Of a DNA stretch of 64,000 nucleotides, positions 33,744 through 45,671 are shown one piece after another. Numbering within the stretch: the stretch's first letter is position 1; every line of letters starts with the position of its first letter. The DNA is taken from NCBI GenBank assembly GCA_031310005.1, contig CM062381.1:1984001-2048000 (forward strand), given 5' to 3'. This stretch comes from Dactylellina haptotyla (Eukaryota; Ascomycota; Orbiliomycetes; Orbiliales; Orbiliaceae). The notes beneath the pieces are model-generated. The model did no database searches, was not told the DNA's origin, and saw only the letters and a program-made list of their open reading frames with translations. The translations under genes were made by a program, and so were the position numbers.

Positions 33744-34795
33744 ATGGCAAACCCCGGTGGTTTCATACCTCCGGTGAGCTACTTGCCTTCTCCGGCTCCC
33801 TCCAACTACTCTTCCACCGCCGCCCGCAGTTCCGGCCTGCTTCCGAATCAACGATCCACTCCACTAAAATCTGGGTCAAGACGCGAAACTGTGTTCATCA
33901 ATTATGTTGATAATGCTCTGCTAGAGATCTCACGCAAGTTTACGAAGAAATTTCCTTCAGAAGAAGAAAAGTCAGAAGCTGCGAGGTTGAAAGCTGTAAA
34001 TGCCGGCGGCAACGTGATCATAGGCTACAGTGATGCAGAGCCATTAATCGAAGAGATAGAAACAATCATAGGGCTGGTATGGGTCAGTGGAACAGGTTAG
34101 ATACACTTTGCCTGCATTATTATTGTTGCTTATCATGGATTTGTGATTTATCCTGCGAACAGGCTGAATGTTAGTTGGATTTCGAAACATTATTCGTATT
34201 TAACACAAAGTTTTCCCCAATAGCATCTCTGCAGATTGCATATCTCCTCCAGATTGCATCTAGTCTTCTCCAATACCTCCCCTCTTTTCCCCCTCGCCCG
34301 ATGCCGACATTTCGAATTTTTAACAAACTCGACTTGGCCTTCCACACCCTTCTTTCAGAGCACCGAATGACCGCCACCGAGAAGGTAAGGCTAAACAGCA
34401 TAGTCAAAATGTCAAGAGCGATGGTGGTCCGGTTGATGGACGGACATGATTTTTTAGATGGACTAGAAATTGAAAATATAACCAAAGAGCTGGAAACTGA
34501 TGACGATAACAACGAAGACGAAGACGACTCGGACCTAGATCTAGACGTGGACTGGAACGACTCAGATGATGACAGTATGCAAGTGGACGAGGAAACGGAA
34601 GGCGATGCTTCTATATTACAGCGCAAGTATGGCCGACCGACCAAGAAGGAAATAAACCGCACAGAGCGAACCGTGGAGGAAGAGAACGAAGATGAAGAAT
34701 GGGAAATAGAAGTGGCTCGAGTATATACCAGAGTTCTGGAAGATATCGGTGGTAAACTAGGTGGCGATCCCATTGGAATAGTTGTTGACGAATGA
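33744..34795 (+). CDS. Conserved fungal acidic protein, often labelled 'Dmc1' in annotation
   Basis: Two exons, 33744-34095 and 34224-34795, give 307 aa. The start MANPGGFIPPVSYLPSPAPS, then FINYVDNALLEISRKFTKKF, VWVSGTASLQIAYLL and RIFNKLDLAFHTLL, match a Pezizomycotina family that I recall being annotated 'meiotic recombination protein Dmc1'. It has no Walker motifs and is not a RecA-family protein. The C-terminal third is very acidic (DDDNNEDEDDSDLDLDVD). The real dmc1 lies about 3 kb downstream, so the label may come from old gene-model fusions. The donor is GTTAGA, somewhat weak, but the spliced frame restores the conserved SGTASLQ. The function is unknown. Confidence 0.78.
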
Positions 34796-35188
34796 AAGCA
34801 GATACAATATAGAATTTCAAATCCCATCCTCTACTAGACCTATAATATAAAAAACTGAGAGATACGACCCAAAGAACCCCAAACCCCTTATGTATATGCA
34901 AACGCTAGAAACTATATGTCGAAATTCAATGTACAATTTTAGATTTGATCGTTTCAACGATTACGTTGGAAGCTGGCTTCGAGACTAGCATTTGATAAGA
35001 AAAGAGACGTGAATATGGGAAGTTTTGACTTTTAAGGTAAATTTTATACCCGGCATCTCAACGTGCGACTTTAATGTATAAGGTGGTCGTCATCGGAAAT
35101 TTTGATTCTGACCTCGGGGGCTATCTCATGTGCGATTTACAACCCGGATCTAGTGTACACCAGGTTCGGATTGCAATATTGCAATGGT
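34796..35188. other. Convergent 3' intergenic
   Basis: AT-rich 3' flanks of the acidic protein gene and the dsRBD-like gene. Nothing coding. Confidence 0.5.
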
Positions 35189-36632
35189 CTAGTCCCCCAG
35201 GTCAAAATCAAAAGTTCCGGTGATCACTACCTTGACACCGTAGGCCTTTTGCGCTAAATGCTGTACCGTCTGGAGCGTAGCTTTCATCGCTTCTCGGCTG
35301 GCTGCTTTTTGCCCGAACACGTTTTTTAGTGGGCCTACGCGCGTTATCTGCTCCGAGTGTTCAAGATTGACATAAACATTATAGACTCCTTGCATATCTT
35401 CAATAGGAATCAGCTCTTTTTGTGGTGCTTTAAACCCGAGGAGAGCACACGCTTCTGTGGACACCGTAGAGCTTCAGTATCAAATCTAGGAAGGTGAATA
35501 AGCTAAGAGATCGGTTTCTATATTGACGTACCTGTAGCGATTTCTCCGATAGTTTTTCCGGTGGCATCAATTTCGACCAAAGAGCCCGGCGCCAATACAC
35601 GACCAGATTTCCCAGATTTCCCTTTCATCTTTATGATTTTGGGGTTTTCTCTGGCGATCCAATTCAGTGCCTGCTGGGCGGCCGCATTACGTGCTGACGT
35701 TTTGTTGGGTTGGTTTGGATGGGGGTCGCCGAACTTGTGTTCGCCATTGATATCAATTGTAATCTCGCAGCCAAAGTAATACGGTGGCTTGCTGTTGCTT
35801 GTGTCGATAACATGAGGTCGCGGGAGGGCGTTTTGGGAACAGAACCCTAAATGAAACAGTATCGTATTGGTTATGAATTGTAGGAATTTCCGGCATTGTA
35901 AATGAAGGAATACATACTATTAAGTTCGCCCATCGGGCTTTCTGATTTCAGTTTACCTGGTCCTACAACTATATGTTCCGGCTGAACAGGCAGCTCTTTT
36001 AATTTCTCAAGAGCTAAGTGAGCAACGAATTCCTTTGCCGCTTTTTTTGAAGGAAATAGCTTTGGTGTTTCTTCCATGTCATCACCTTTTCTATCGTATG
36101 GGGGGGCTATATCCTCCGATAATCCATTGAGTTTAAGCACAACGGTAAACTGCTGCTGGAAAGGCTCCTGGAATACAAATTCCTTAACTGAATGTTTGGG
36201 GCAGTTTCCCTGTATATATTCATAGAGTTCGGAAACGTAGCTCGTGGTGGACCGTTCTCCAACTACCTTGGTGGGATCCCTCGGGTCCTGTTTGACGCTG
36301 CTAGGTAAGCTGCTGAAAGTCTGCTGGGGAATGGGTCGCGCCGGAGGTTTTGCATTTTTTACCGGCAAAGCAGGCCCATCTTCCAGATACTGATTGACTG
36401 TTTTGAGTTTCATCTGAAAGGGAGTGCCTCCTATGTCCCCGAAGAAATCCATGTTCATACTCAACGACGATGAGCTAGTAGACGGCGGAGTCTGCTGTTG
36501 TGTGATGTGATCTCCTGGTCGTGTCATCTGCTGGTAAACTGGTGGCGGGTCTAGAGAAGGCTGGTCTAGAGACATTGCCGTGAAACCATAGAATTCATTG
36601 TCTTCACGCTTCACCACTATTCGGTCCTCCAT
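35189..36632 (-). CDS. Protein with three dsRBD-like modules
   Basis: Three exons on the minus strand, 36632-35918, 35846-35532 and 35454-35189, give 431 aa. After a disordered Pro/Gln/Ser N-terminus there are three segments with the look of double-stranded RNA-binding domains. Module 1 is about 128-215 (VSELYEYIQGNCPKH ... QQQFTVVLKLNG ... FPSKKAAKEFVAHLALEKL). Module 2 is about 253-305 (KPPYYFGCEITIDINGEHKF ... KTSARNAAAQQALNWI). Module 3 is about 346-415 (EACALLGFKAPQKELI ... VYNVYVNLEHSEQITRVGP ... KAASREAMKATLQTVQHLA). Each ends in the Lys/Ala-rich helix typical of dsRBDs. No catalytic domain (RNase III, deaminase, helicase) is visible. I do not recognise the family. A role in RNA silencing or RNA handling is inference. 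Confidence 0.7.
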
Positions 36633-37819
36633 TCTGGGCGGATTTATGGAGCTGGTTTCAATCAGCGGTTACCGAGTAGATGGCCCGCCCCGTTATCCGG
36701 GGTGTCCCTTTGTGTTAGAGCACCAGTCTGATATGCAATATTTATGACAAGTAACCCGGAGAGGATATGAATTTGAGGCGGGCGGAGGAGTTATTATAAC
36801 AGCCTCGCCACCGACACCGTTCTCGAAGACAAAGAATCCTTGTGGCGAGAAAGTGGGTTCTGTGAAACAAAAAAGTGTTAATTGTTGCATTTTTTTTAGA
36901 TTCGGAGGGAGACGCAGCCCCCACCACCAACAAACACTGCATGAAAGAGAGGGAAAAACCCACAGCAGCGGGAAGGAAGACAAAACCGGTTGCTGTTGGA
37001 CCGTACGCTCGGAGTTGCTAGTTTATGGCGACCAGTATACAGTCCTATTTCTCAGCCCGGCTGACTTGGTGTTATCTCGAGCTGCTCAACATGTAAGCGA
37101 TACAGGCGCTATCTCGATTGATCTTGGTTTCTGCGATGGTCCGTTTCCGTCCTAACGGGGTGCAGGGGTCGCTTGAGACGCGCAGCTGCACAGGAAGCAC
37201 GGCTTGTACAGGAAATGATGATGAAGGATAGTGGGGAATCTCTGCCTGAGGGGGTTACAAAAGGATAGGGCCTCTCTGCCTGATATATAGGACTTGTCGG
37301 CTGCACAGAGCTTCTGGATAGAAGTTGCGCTTGGTTGTCGGCTTTCAGGCAACATATGCTACCGCTATCCCGTCAAACACCCAACGGCGTTTTCGCCCCA
37401 TCTGCACCTTTGCACCAGGGGCAAACCGAAGCAGGATTCCCACGACCCAGTGCGGATGGAGCTGGACTAATGCTAGACGACAGGTTACGGTTCCACATGC
37501 GATTCATGATTTTTATAAGATATGCAAGATGCTTTCTTTTTATCATTATTTAAGTTAGCGCTTTCTGCGTGACTAACTACTGATCGTAACACCTCTATAT
37601 GCACATCTCCAGTCGTGCCGCTTCAAATTAAGCACGCAGATTGAGACAAGGGTAGATACATGTACATGCAAGTTTCTTCTCAACCCGAGCCAGTTAATTT
37701 TCGACGAGTGGCGCATGCTGAACAAAAAAAGAATAGGTGAACGTCATAGAATAAGGCAAAAGCTCGAGAACTCTTTTAGAGAGTATATAAAAGTTTGTAA
37801 AAAAAAAAAAGCCGAAGAT
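36633..37819. other. Intergenic between dmc1 3' end and dsRBD-like gene start
   Basis: About 1.2 kb without a supported gene. Short open frames on both strands lack similarity. An A13 run lies near 37800, just past the dmc1 stop. Confidence 0.45.
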
Positions 37820-39793
37820 TCAAGAACCTTCCGAGTCAGTGATCCCTCCATTGCTGATCACATAAGTCGCCTCTTTCTCTGGGCAGTCCGGACTGTCCTG
37901 GATCTATGAGAATGAACCTTGTTAATAAAGGGCTAAGAATCCTAGTAAGCGCATGTGCCTACCTTAGCGACTCGCTCTTCTCCACGGCCTTTGCGCTACA
38001 AATTAGCAAACATATTAGTAGGGTGAAATTGATATTTTTGATGATGTTCTCCTTAGGCTGCTCGAGATTTTACTTACAAGTAGAACTCGGGTTGCACTCG
38101 CGTGTGCAAGTACATGTCCGCCTATGAAATCCAATTTAGCAAATATTTCAGGGCTTGCAGAGGGGCCGTGGCTTACCAACTAAGCATAAGAAGGTATGAT
38201 ATGGATTAGCTAGTAGCCCCTGTAAACTGCTACCCAAGATCGCATTATCACTGTGCATTGCTTATAATATCTACTCACCAGGTTTACGCCTGTGAACGAG
38301 GTAATCCAATTAGATAAGATTCCTGCTCGGTAAAGTAATTTCGGGATAACTTACCCGTCTGCACCTGCAAATAATGCGCTAGCACCGGGATCACTTTGAA
38401 CTTGATTGGTCTGCACAAAATTTATAAGGTGCCTGAAGTTAAAGTTGCTGTCACAAAACTAACAAAATGAAAAACTCACCATATAAACTGCAATATTGAA
38501 CTCTTCTGCCATCGTAGTCAATCGGGCTAGCATCTGGCCGAGTTTTTGTTGGCGCTCTGAGAGCTCGCCACGGCCACTATAATCGACGCGGAAACACGCC
38601 ATGATGGAGTCGACAACCAACAGACGGTACTCTCCAGAGGCAAATGGCTCCGATAGCTTCTGGATAAGTTCCATCTGGACTTCGCTATTGACCGCTCGCG
38701 CATAAAGAATGTTTTCAAGACAAGCATCCCCATCGACCCCGAAGCGTTCAGCAATAGCTCGGATCCTGCCAGCAAGTTGGTAACTAAGCCTTTTCTCTAC
38801 CCGGGGTTTCTGAAAATCTGCTTGAGGAGATGTTCCTACCTTTCGGGACGGAAGGTTCCCTCTGTGTCAACATATGCTGCCTAGATACCAGAAAAACAAA
38901 ATCACCCTATTGAACATCAGTATCTGAGAGAATAGATCAGTCGTACTTTCCCGGCAGCCCCACCCATATCCTATGATATCCTTGTTAAAAACATTAAACA
39001 CATATGACCTATCGGTATGCAGGATGTGTCTCTCACCTTGGGCAATTGGCAAGTAACACAGAGTGTATGCCCCATTTGTGTTTTACCGCATCGGAATTCT
39101 CCAAAAACCTGTACGTTAAATTGTTATTATTTTCTCCTTTTTTTACCCTCAAAATCAATTAGATACACTCAGAATAAAGTGTGTCTGACCTCGGAAATGC
39201 TCATCGTCGTAAAGCCTCCTCCTAAGATAGCATCTAGATTCTTACTTCCCGTCGAGATACGAACGACTTTTTTACGTTGTTGGCCGTATTCAGATGCAGT
39301 GACGAAAGAGGAACCAGAAGGGTTCAGTTTTGCAACAGCGTCTTTGATCTTATCAACTTTGATCTATTGGGGACGTGGTTAGCTGCACCGCAGAGCATCA
39401 AGGCGGGCGGGAATCGAGCACCTCGCTGAGACCTTTGATCTTGCCAAGAGTTTTGCGCATGGCACAATGAACAGACTATTGGATATATCGATAGTTAGTG
39501 CTGTGGGAATGAGGGTCATTTATTCGACATACAGCGATAGTCCAATAACCGGCAGCCCTAAGTTTCGCGATATCTGCAGCACCGATTCCTATGTAGAGAA
39601 GTCAGGAAACGATTCAAGTCTTGAGTTTTCTATTGCATTATGAACCATAGTTTTGAAGCTGATCAATGTCGATGATCATGGTGTCCTGTTGTTAAGATCA
39701 CATTAGCTCTTCTGCTTGTATGATCAGACAAGGTATCACGGCAACCTCATCAGAATCGAAACTGCCATCTTCTCCGTTTGTTGATGCCGACAT
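37820..39793 (-). CDS. dmc1: Meiotic recombinase Dmc1
   Basis: Fifteen exons on the minus strand: 39793-39746, 39685-39646, 39588-39533, 39475-39422, 39363-39190, 39108-39037, 38970-38947, 38880-38840, 38765-38480, 38410-38355, 38289-38279, 38179-38177, 38121-38078, 37995-37963 and 37903-37820. Total 341 aa, as expected. Walker A is GEFRCGKTQ (about 127-135) and Walker B LLVVD (about 218-222). Other signatures are [48 protein letters not shown] and a C-terminal GGITDSEGS. Dmc1 is the RecA-family ATPase that drives homologous strand exchange in meiosis. Exons 11 and 12 are 11 and 3 nt: the TTG exon adds the valine of [13 protein letters not shown], while skipping it keeps frame but loses that residue. 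Introns are 55-99 nt around it. Confidence 0.95.
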
Positions 39794-40939
39794 CTTGATT
39801 CGCTTGCTGCTGCCTAAGTCGGTGTAGCTCCCAATGAGTGGACTGCTGAAACCAGATAATTTCGTCACTATATGTATGCCAGTAGTTTGGCTGCTACTGA
39901 CAAGAGACCCGGAAGATAAAGCAGAAAACTATGGGTCCAGCTTGATTCCAGATGATTTGGAAAGAGGCCGGGAGCTCAATTATATCTGATACAAGGGCGC
40001 TTAAGTAATCAGCGAGATAGCAGATGTATATATTTAGATGATGGAATGAATTTGCAGGTTGGCGGCCATACGATGCGTGCCTGCTTGCATTTCCTCCTTG
40101 GTCTGGTTACGAGACTGCATTTCCCTCAATCTCACTTCGCAACAGTCAAATGTGTTGTTGTGTCCTCTCTGCCAGAGCTTGACAGGTGCCAATCTCAATT
40201 TTACGCAGTCTATAGGTACGTACAAGACTGAATTTTATGTTAGAAAAGGAATTGGTTCAACGAAAGAGCAGTTTTTTCTTCTCATTTTCTTTATTTCTTC
40301 ATTTCTTCATTCTAAAATTTCAGTGCCGTTTGTGATTCGTTGGGGTATATCCTGCCTTGGTACTACCAATTTTTAAGATCTAAGAAACGCAAAATTTAAA
40401 AGTGCAAGTAAAAGCAGAAAAAGAGAAAGAAAGACAAAGGAGGACATCGCAGGGGTGGAGCTTCTGGAGGGAATGATATAAGTAAACATATTAAACCCTA
40501 AATTCTCGTTCGGACATACTTTTCCAAAGAACATGCATGCATTCTTGAAATTCCAGAAACAGTAGCTAAAGAGGCGAACCTGGTTTTTGAAGTCAACAGC
40601 GAAAAAAGAAGACAAGAAATTCGTTAGACTAGCATCAAGGAGACTTTGATATGAACAATGAATTCGTGATAAGGAAAAGAGGGTGCGGGAAAAGTATATC
40701 GTATAACAAGAATAATAAGAAAGACTAAGTCGTTACGTTATGGCATTCAGTCATGTCGAGTAAAGAAATTGGAAAAACAATCAGACTACATGTTTGCCAA
40801 CCACTGTTAACCAGTCAGCAAGAGTATAGGCCGATGAGGAATAAGAGATTCGCAAGCGATTATCGAAAAATTCCACCCAAATGTTTCTCGTCTAGCATCT
40901 CAACCGATGGTGCACTTAAGCCCGACGCTTTCTAGCTTT
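39794..40939. other. dmc1 upstream region
   Basis: Intergenic 1.1 kb between the dmc1 start and the gis2 stop. I found no convincing URS1-type meiotic site; ggcggccat near 40061 is only a partial resemblance. Confidence 0.45.
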
Positions 40940-42188
40940 CTACGCCGTTTGAGTTGGAGCAGCAGGGGTGGTGATCGCATCTGTGGTCGTAGGGGCTGTG
41001 GTAGTGGTAGTTGCGGGAGGGGCAGGGACGGCGGCAGCTTCGTTGACAGAAGCCGTGTTTTGCGGACAATCTCGGCTCTAGACAAAGATTGCACAATCAG
41101 TTCACTAGGACGGACCATATACGGTATTAGGGGACGCTTACGATGTGTCCAGCTTCGCCGCATCGATAGCAGGTTTTGCCAGCAGTGTTCAAGGGTCCAC
41201 CATTCGGAGCCGTACAATCCCTACTGATATGGCCAAGTTTTCCACAAGCGTAGCACTTCATCGCCTGGGCCTGGCAGTCTCGAGCGTAGTGATTTGGTCC
41301 ACCGCATTTGTAACAAGTAGCTGGTCTGGGAGCCGAGGCATATCCTCTCATGGGACCACGTCCGTTAAAGCCGCCGTTTTGAAATCGTGGGTTAGGATTT
41401 GGGCCGGCGCCAGTTGGGCAGTTACGAGCAAGGTGACCATGTTGACCGCAAGAATAACATCGGCCACTTGTGGCACCGCCGCTCAGGCGAAGGGTCGGGC
41501 AGTCGGCTTGAACATGACCGAGACCTTGACAGTGGTAGCACTGCTTTGCTATAAGGGAAATCGGTTTGTTTAGTATAAGCTACGTTTTCTTAACATACTC
41601 GTCGAGTTTCTCAACCAGGGAAACCCTAGGGCTTTCCGGGGGGACATACTGTCAGCGGTCCGAGGGTGAGGGCAAGCATTGGACTCGTGTCCTAATAGTC
41701 CAGGTTAATCAAGTCCCGATAGCTAAACCGACAAGATTGTTTGGGACTACCTGGTTGTTTACCTAGATCAGAAAAGAAATGTTAAAAAACTCAGTAAGGA
41801 GATATGAAAACCGTGGAGAGCTAGATACTCACAGTTGTAACAGAGTCTCTCTACAGACGAACAAACCTATTCGAAAATTGGCATTAGCAGTAGCCCATTT
41901 CCAAATTCTGGGGAGTCTCTTCTCAGAGGTCTCTTTAATTAGATTCGAGTGGTGGTGAACTTACTTCAGCGAAATGCCCAATAGTCCCGCATCTACGACA
42001 CGACACTCAACATCAGAAACACAATCCCCTTTTATCATATTTGATATTTGAAATTCTTTTGGCGTTGACAAAATCGTCACGAACGCGAGGTGCTTATAGA
42101 GCACGGTGGCAACCGGTGTAGGTTCAAACAGAAGGAGCAGATGGTCCTAGGCTCACTTGTAGCATGCTTTGCGGCTCAGGGACGTCAT
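40940..42188 (-). CDS. gis2: Seven-zinc-knuckle nucleic-acid-binding protein (Gis2/CNBP/Byr3)
   Basis: Seven exons on the minus strand: 42188-42157, 41992-41965, 41866-41833, 41762-41751, 41691-41650, 41548-41142 and 41077-40940, giving 230 aa. Seven CX2CX4HX4C knuckles are complete: CYKCGTIGHFAEVC, CYNCKQPGHESNAC, CYHCQGLGHVQADC, CYSCGQHGHLARNC, CYKCGGPNHYARDC, CYACGKLGHISRDC and CYRCGEAGHISRDC. An arginine/glycine-rich linker (RFQNGGFNGRGPMRGY) lies between knuckles 4 and 5, like the RGG of CNBP. The tail is Ala/Pro/Thr-rich. The 12-nt fourth exon completes knuckle 2. Yeast Gis2 binds mRNAs and ribosomes and is found in stress granules. Confidence 0.95.
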
Positions 42189-44797
42189 TTTAACTAGATC
42201 AAGTCCTTGAGAGAAGAAAAAAATCCTCCTACGAAATCCGTCGAATATGAAACTGTGAGAGGAAAGAGAGAAAAGTCCTCGGAGAGACTTGGTGGTGGTG
42301 TTAGTAAGTGTTGGACCGAAAACTCTTCAGATACTGCTCTGGGGAAACTGGAGTAAGTTGTCGCTGAGGAGAAGTCATCGGCTGTCAACTGACTCGCGAT
42401 GGTTGGAGGATTGAAGGTGGATTGTCGAGGAACGGGAGACGGAGACAGGTTTGATACTCACCAGATGATCTGATCAACGAAGTGATGGGTTGGTCTCCTA
42501 AAACAGCTTGGGTCAGAGCTAATGCTTCTCGCGGCAAGTCTAGACGACTGCAAAGGGAAACACGAAGAAAGTCGATAGGTAAATACCTATGAGGGAGAGA
42601 GCATATAAAAAAGAGTAGGTGCAAGACCAGCTAAACAGCGGTTTCGGAAGGGGGGACACAAGCAGAGCGGTTGATGGTGAATATAAAAATCAAAATAAGA
42701 AATTGTTCCAACAAACGAGTAAAGCCACAGCAGGTACATACGTATTTGGGGGAGAGAGGCAAAAACGAGAGCAGATGACAAATTATGGTGATAGCCTTTG
42801 TAGACAAGTTTCATGAAGGCGGGGACGGGGACGAGGGAGAGGAGAGGAGGAGGGAAACCTATTTGCTGGCCAAGTGGGAAGCTTAGCTCCCTTGGGAATG
42901 TTCACGGGCTTAATCAGCAGCTCGGGCGATAGATCAGCCAGGATAGCCAATAATTATAAAGACTTTATCAATCAGGGTGCTCCGAATGCATTACTGCTGT
43001 CCCGCTGTCATAAACAGGACATCGTAGTCGCCATTGTATTGATATCGTTGATGTCTGCGCGTGGAGGTATGTGCTCATCGTACGCCCGTGTGCGTGCGTT
43101 TAGGGATGTACGTATGTAGGTATGTACGTACGCATGTATGTAGCAGATATCCCACGGGAAGCCGAACATCCAAGGAGGGAAAACGTGATATTGGATCTGA
43201 TGGGGAAGGCGGGACCGGCTGCGAGCCGAAACAGTTTCTAGACCTACCTCGAAATAACGGATATTGATTCTGAGCCCCGAGTGCGACGACACTTGCAATC
43301 AGTTGTCCCGGTGCTACTTTATAGATCTTTCCCACCCCGTCGTATCTACTCTTATCATCAACGGTTTCCCTTTCCGCTGCCTGTTTCTTGTAACTGTCTA
43401 GTGTCGACTTTTCGACGACGGCGAGGATAGCCCAAACGACAACACTACTGCTGCGACTCTGCGTTCTGACTTCTGCTTCGACGACCAACCCGCTCCTATA
43501 CTCTCGACGAACGAAAGGGAAGAGAAGAAAGAAAGGAAAAAGAGAACAAGAAAATAACCACCGTGCCTCTTCGATCGGGTACCCAATGTGATAAAAATAA
43601 GAGAAGGAGAAAGAGAGTTTCAATTAGCCCGTGGTGCGACAGACAACCTTTTTAGCACCTTTCTTCCTAGCCACCTTTTCCAAAGTTCCAGTTCTTGAAC
43701 CAACTTCCCGAAAAATTTTGGAGCACGTTTCGAAAACGAAAAAAAAAAAAAACTTAAATGAAAAGAAAAACGTGGACAGGACTAAAATCTGTCCTGGTGG
43801 ACACGCTATTTTGAACTTGTTCGACATAAGCTATATCTTGAAACTGTACGTCCCAAGTGTCCCGCTTTTCCTCGTTCGGGCTATTCACTCTTAAACCTGC
43901 CTGGGGGCGACCTGGAATATGGGTCCCCCTCCGATACGACATAATAAAGGAACATGATGAAGGATACAGATTTCGAACAGAAAAACAAAAATATGATACA
44001 GTATGCTCTGCAGCGAGCTGCAACCAGGCATGACATATCTTGTTATTCCGTATTTGAAGTAATTGCTTCCCTCACACATCATCTTGGTTTTCCCGCTCCC
44101 TTGCTCAAGAGGGGGCTTGCGAGACCGCCCGAGAAGAAAACACATATGCATGAGGCAATGGGAAATGGGGGACGCCCAAAAGCGTCCATGTGTATCTCAA
44201 GGGGAAAGGGGAGCGAGGGAAAGGGAGGGAGAAAATCGTGTCTGGGCGCCCCCATTCTCTCTGGTGAACAAGCAGACACTAGACGAGGGAACATGAACAG
44301 TCGAAGCAGGTGCTTGCATGGGCCATGGGAATAGCGCCCCCCGCTCTCATCGACATTATGCTTAAACTACATGTAGCCTGGCAAACTCATCATGTGCCTT
44401 TAATATACCTGGCCGCGCGACATTTTGAACTAGCAACAAGGTTTAAGAAGGAAAATCTCAATTTCATCAAAAGGATACCCCGGGGCTCGGATCAATTCGT
44501 TACCTTGAATCTTAGCCGCCAAGATATATAGATGTTCGTTATACTCGAACGTTCCCTCAAAATTCCCGCTATTGACCAATTAGCCAGTGGTCCAGATGTC
44601 CGTACTTTATCGATAGCCATTAGTATATGATCAGAAGGCGGCAAATATTACTTGGGCTTGGTGGTCTTTCTTCTCCTCGAAATAAGTCGTTGTACCCTAG
44701 CTTGCGCAAAGTATGCAACGCGCGCTGTCATTGGAAAGGAATAGATGTTTAGCCATGAGGTTGTAGCGGCAACGTGCAAAAAAAAAAAAAACATGAG

Positions 44798-44814
44798 GTC
44801 GGTTCAATCCCGAC
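44798..44814 (+). other. tRNA T-arm-like hairpin beside an A14 tract
   Basis: gtcgg-ttcaatc-ccgac forms a perfect 5-bp stem with a 7-nt loop of T-loop type. It follows an A14 run (44778-44791). No matching acceptor, D or anticodon arms were found upstream, so it is not called a tRNA gene. Confidence 0.4.
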
Positions 44815-45609
44815 ATATCTTGTCATTCCCTTCTCGGTTAAAACGTTTGGAAGAGATTGAACAGCAACCCATAAAAGGTCCTTGACCGAGGAGGGGGAAT
44901 GGCCTAGTGGAGGACCTCGTTCGCGAATTGAACGCCCCATGCGAGCTCTTCTGCATCGAAAACGGTTTTTTGGGGTTCTTGCTATATTAGCATCTCGGAT
45001 CAATTTGAAATCTCGTCCAAGAAAAGTGGGTCGAGAGGGGAAACAAATGTGGGCGGACCGCGCGAGATTGCAGAAAGGAAATTTCGGTGAGCGTTCACAC
45101 TTGGCTGTTGACCACTCTGCTGCACTGGAGTGGAACAAACCAGGGAGGCAACGATAATACATCTTCTGCCTTTCAAAAAACAATTGATTGTTTTTTTCGA
45201 ACAACAGCCGCCTGCGCACCCAAGTTCAAATCGGCGTATAGATAGGAAGGAAGCAGGACATGAAATTGGATGTTTCTAGCTGCAGACGCACACTCGAGCT
45301 CGCTTCAGGTCTTAGCCAATTTGCAGGCACAAAACCGAGCACATGATTCCTTCTATCACCAATATTCAAACCATGCCCCTTGAGACCGGCATGTCATCAG
45401 GAGATACATACCAATGCAATGTACTTCGTCTCGCCAACAAAAGGGTGAAGAAACCCAGGCATATGCAAAGCGGACGAATAACAGGAAACCGACGCAAGAA
45501 GAAAAGAAAAAAAGGAAAAGGTTTGACAAACCAGACAACTATCTGCATGAGCAGATGCAAACCATCGGCACCTTTCGTCTGAACTTGGCTGGCCCGTTCA
45601 TGTTTCCAC

Positions 45610-45671
45610 TTATTATTATTATTATTATTACTATTCTTCTTCTTATTCTTCTTATTCTTCTTCTTCTTGTT
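45610..45671. repeat. TTA/TTC compound microsatellite
   Basis: A run of ATT units passing into CTT-rich units. Simple slippage repeat. Confidence 0.85.

Noticed and set aside
34171-34827. 218-codon minus frame opposite the acidic protein
   Set aside because: Serine-rich mirror of an Asp/Glu-rich coding region on plus.
40055-40070. URS1-like meiotic element upstream of dmc1
   Set aside because: Only a partial match to the consensus and far from the start codon.
44798-44820. tRNA gene
   Set aside because: Only the T-arm is present; no acceptor, D or anticodon partner could be found upstream.
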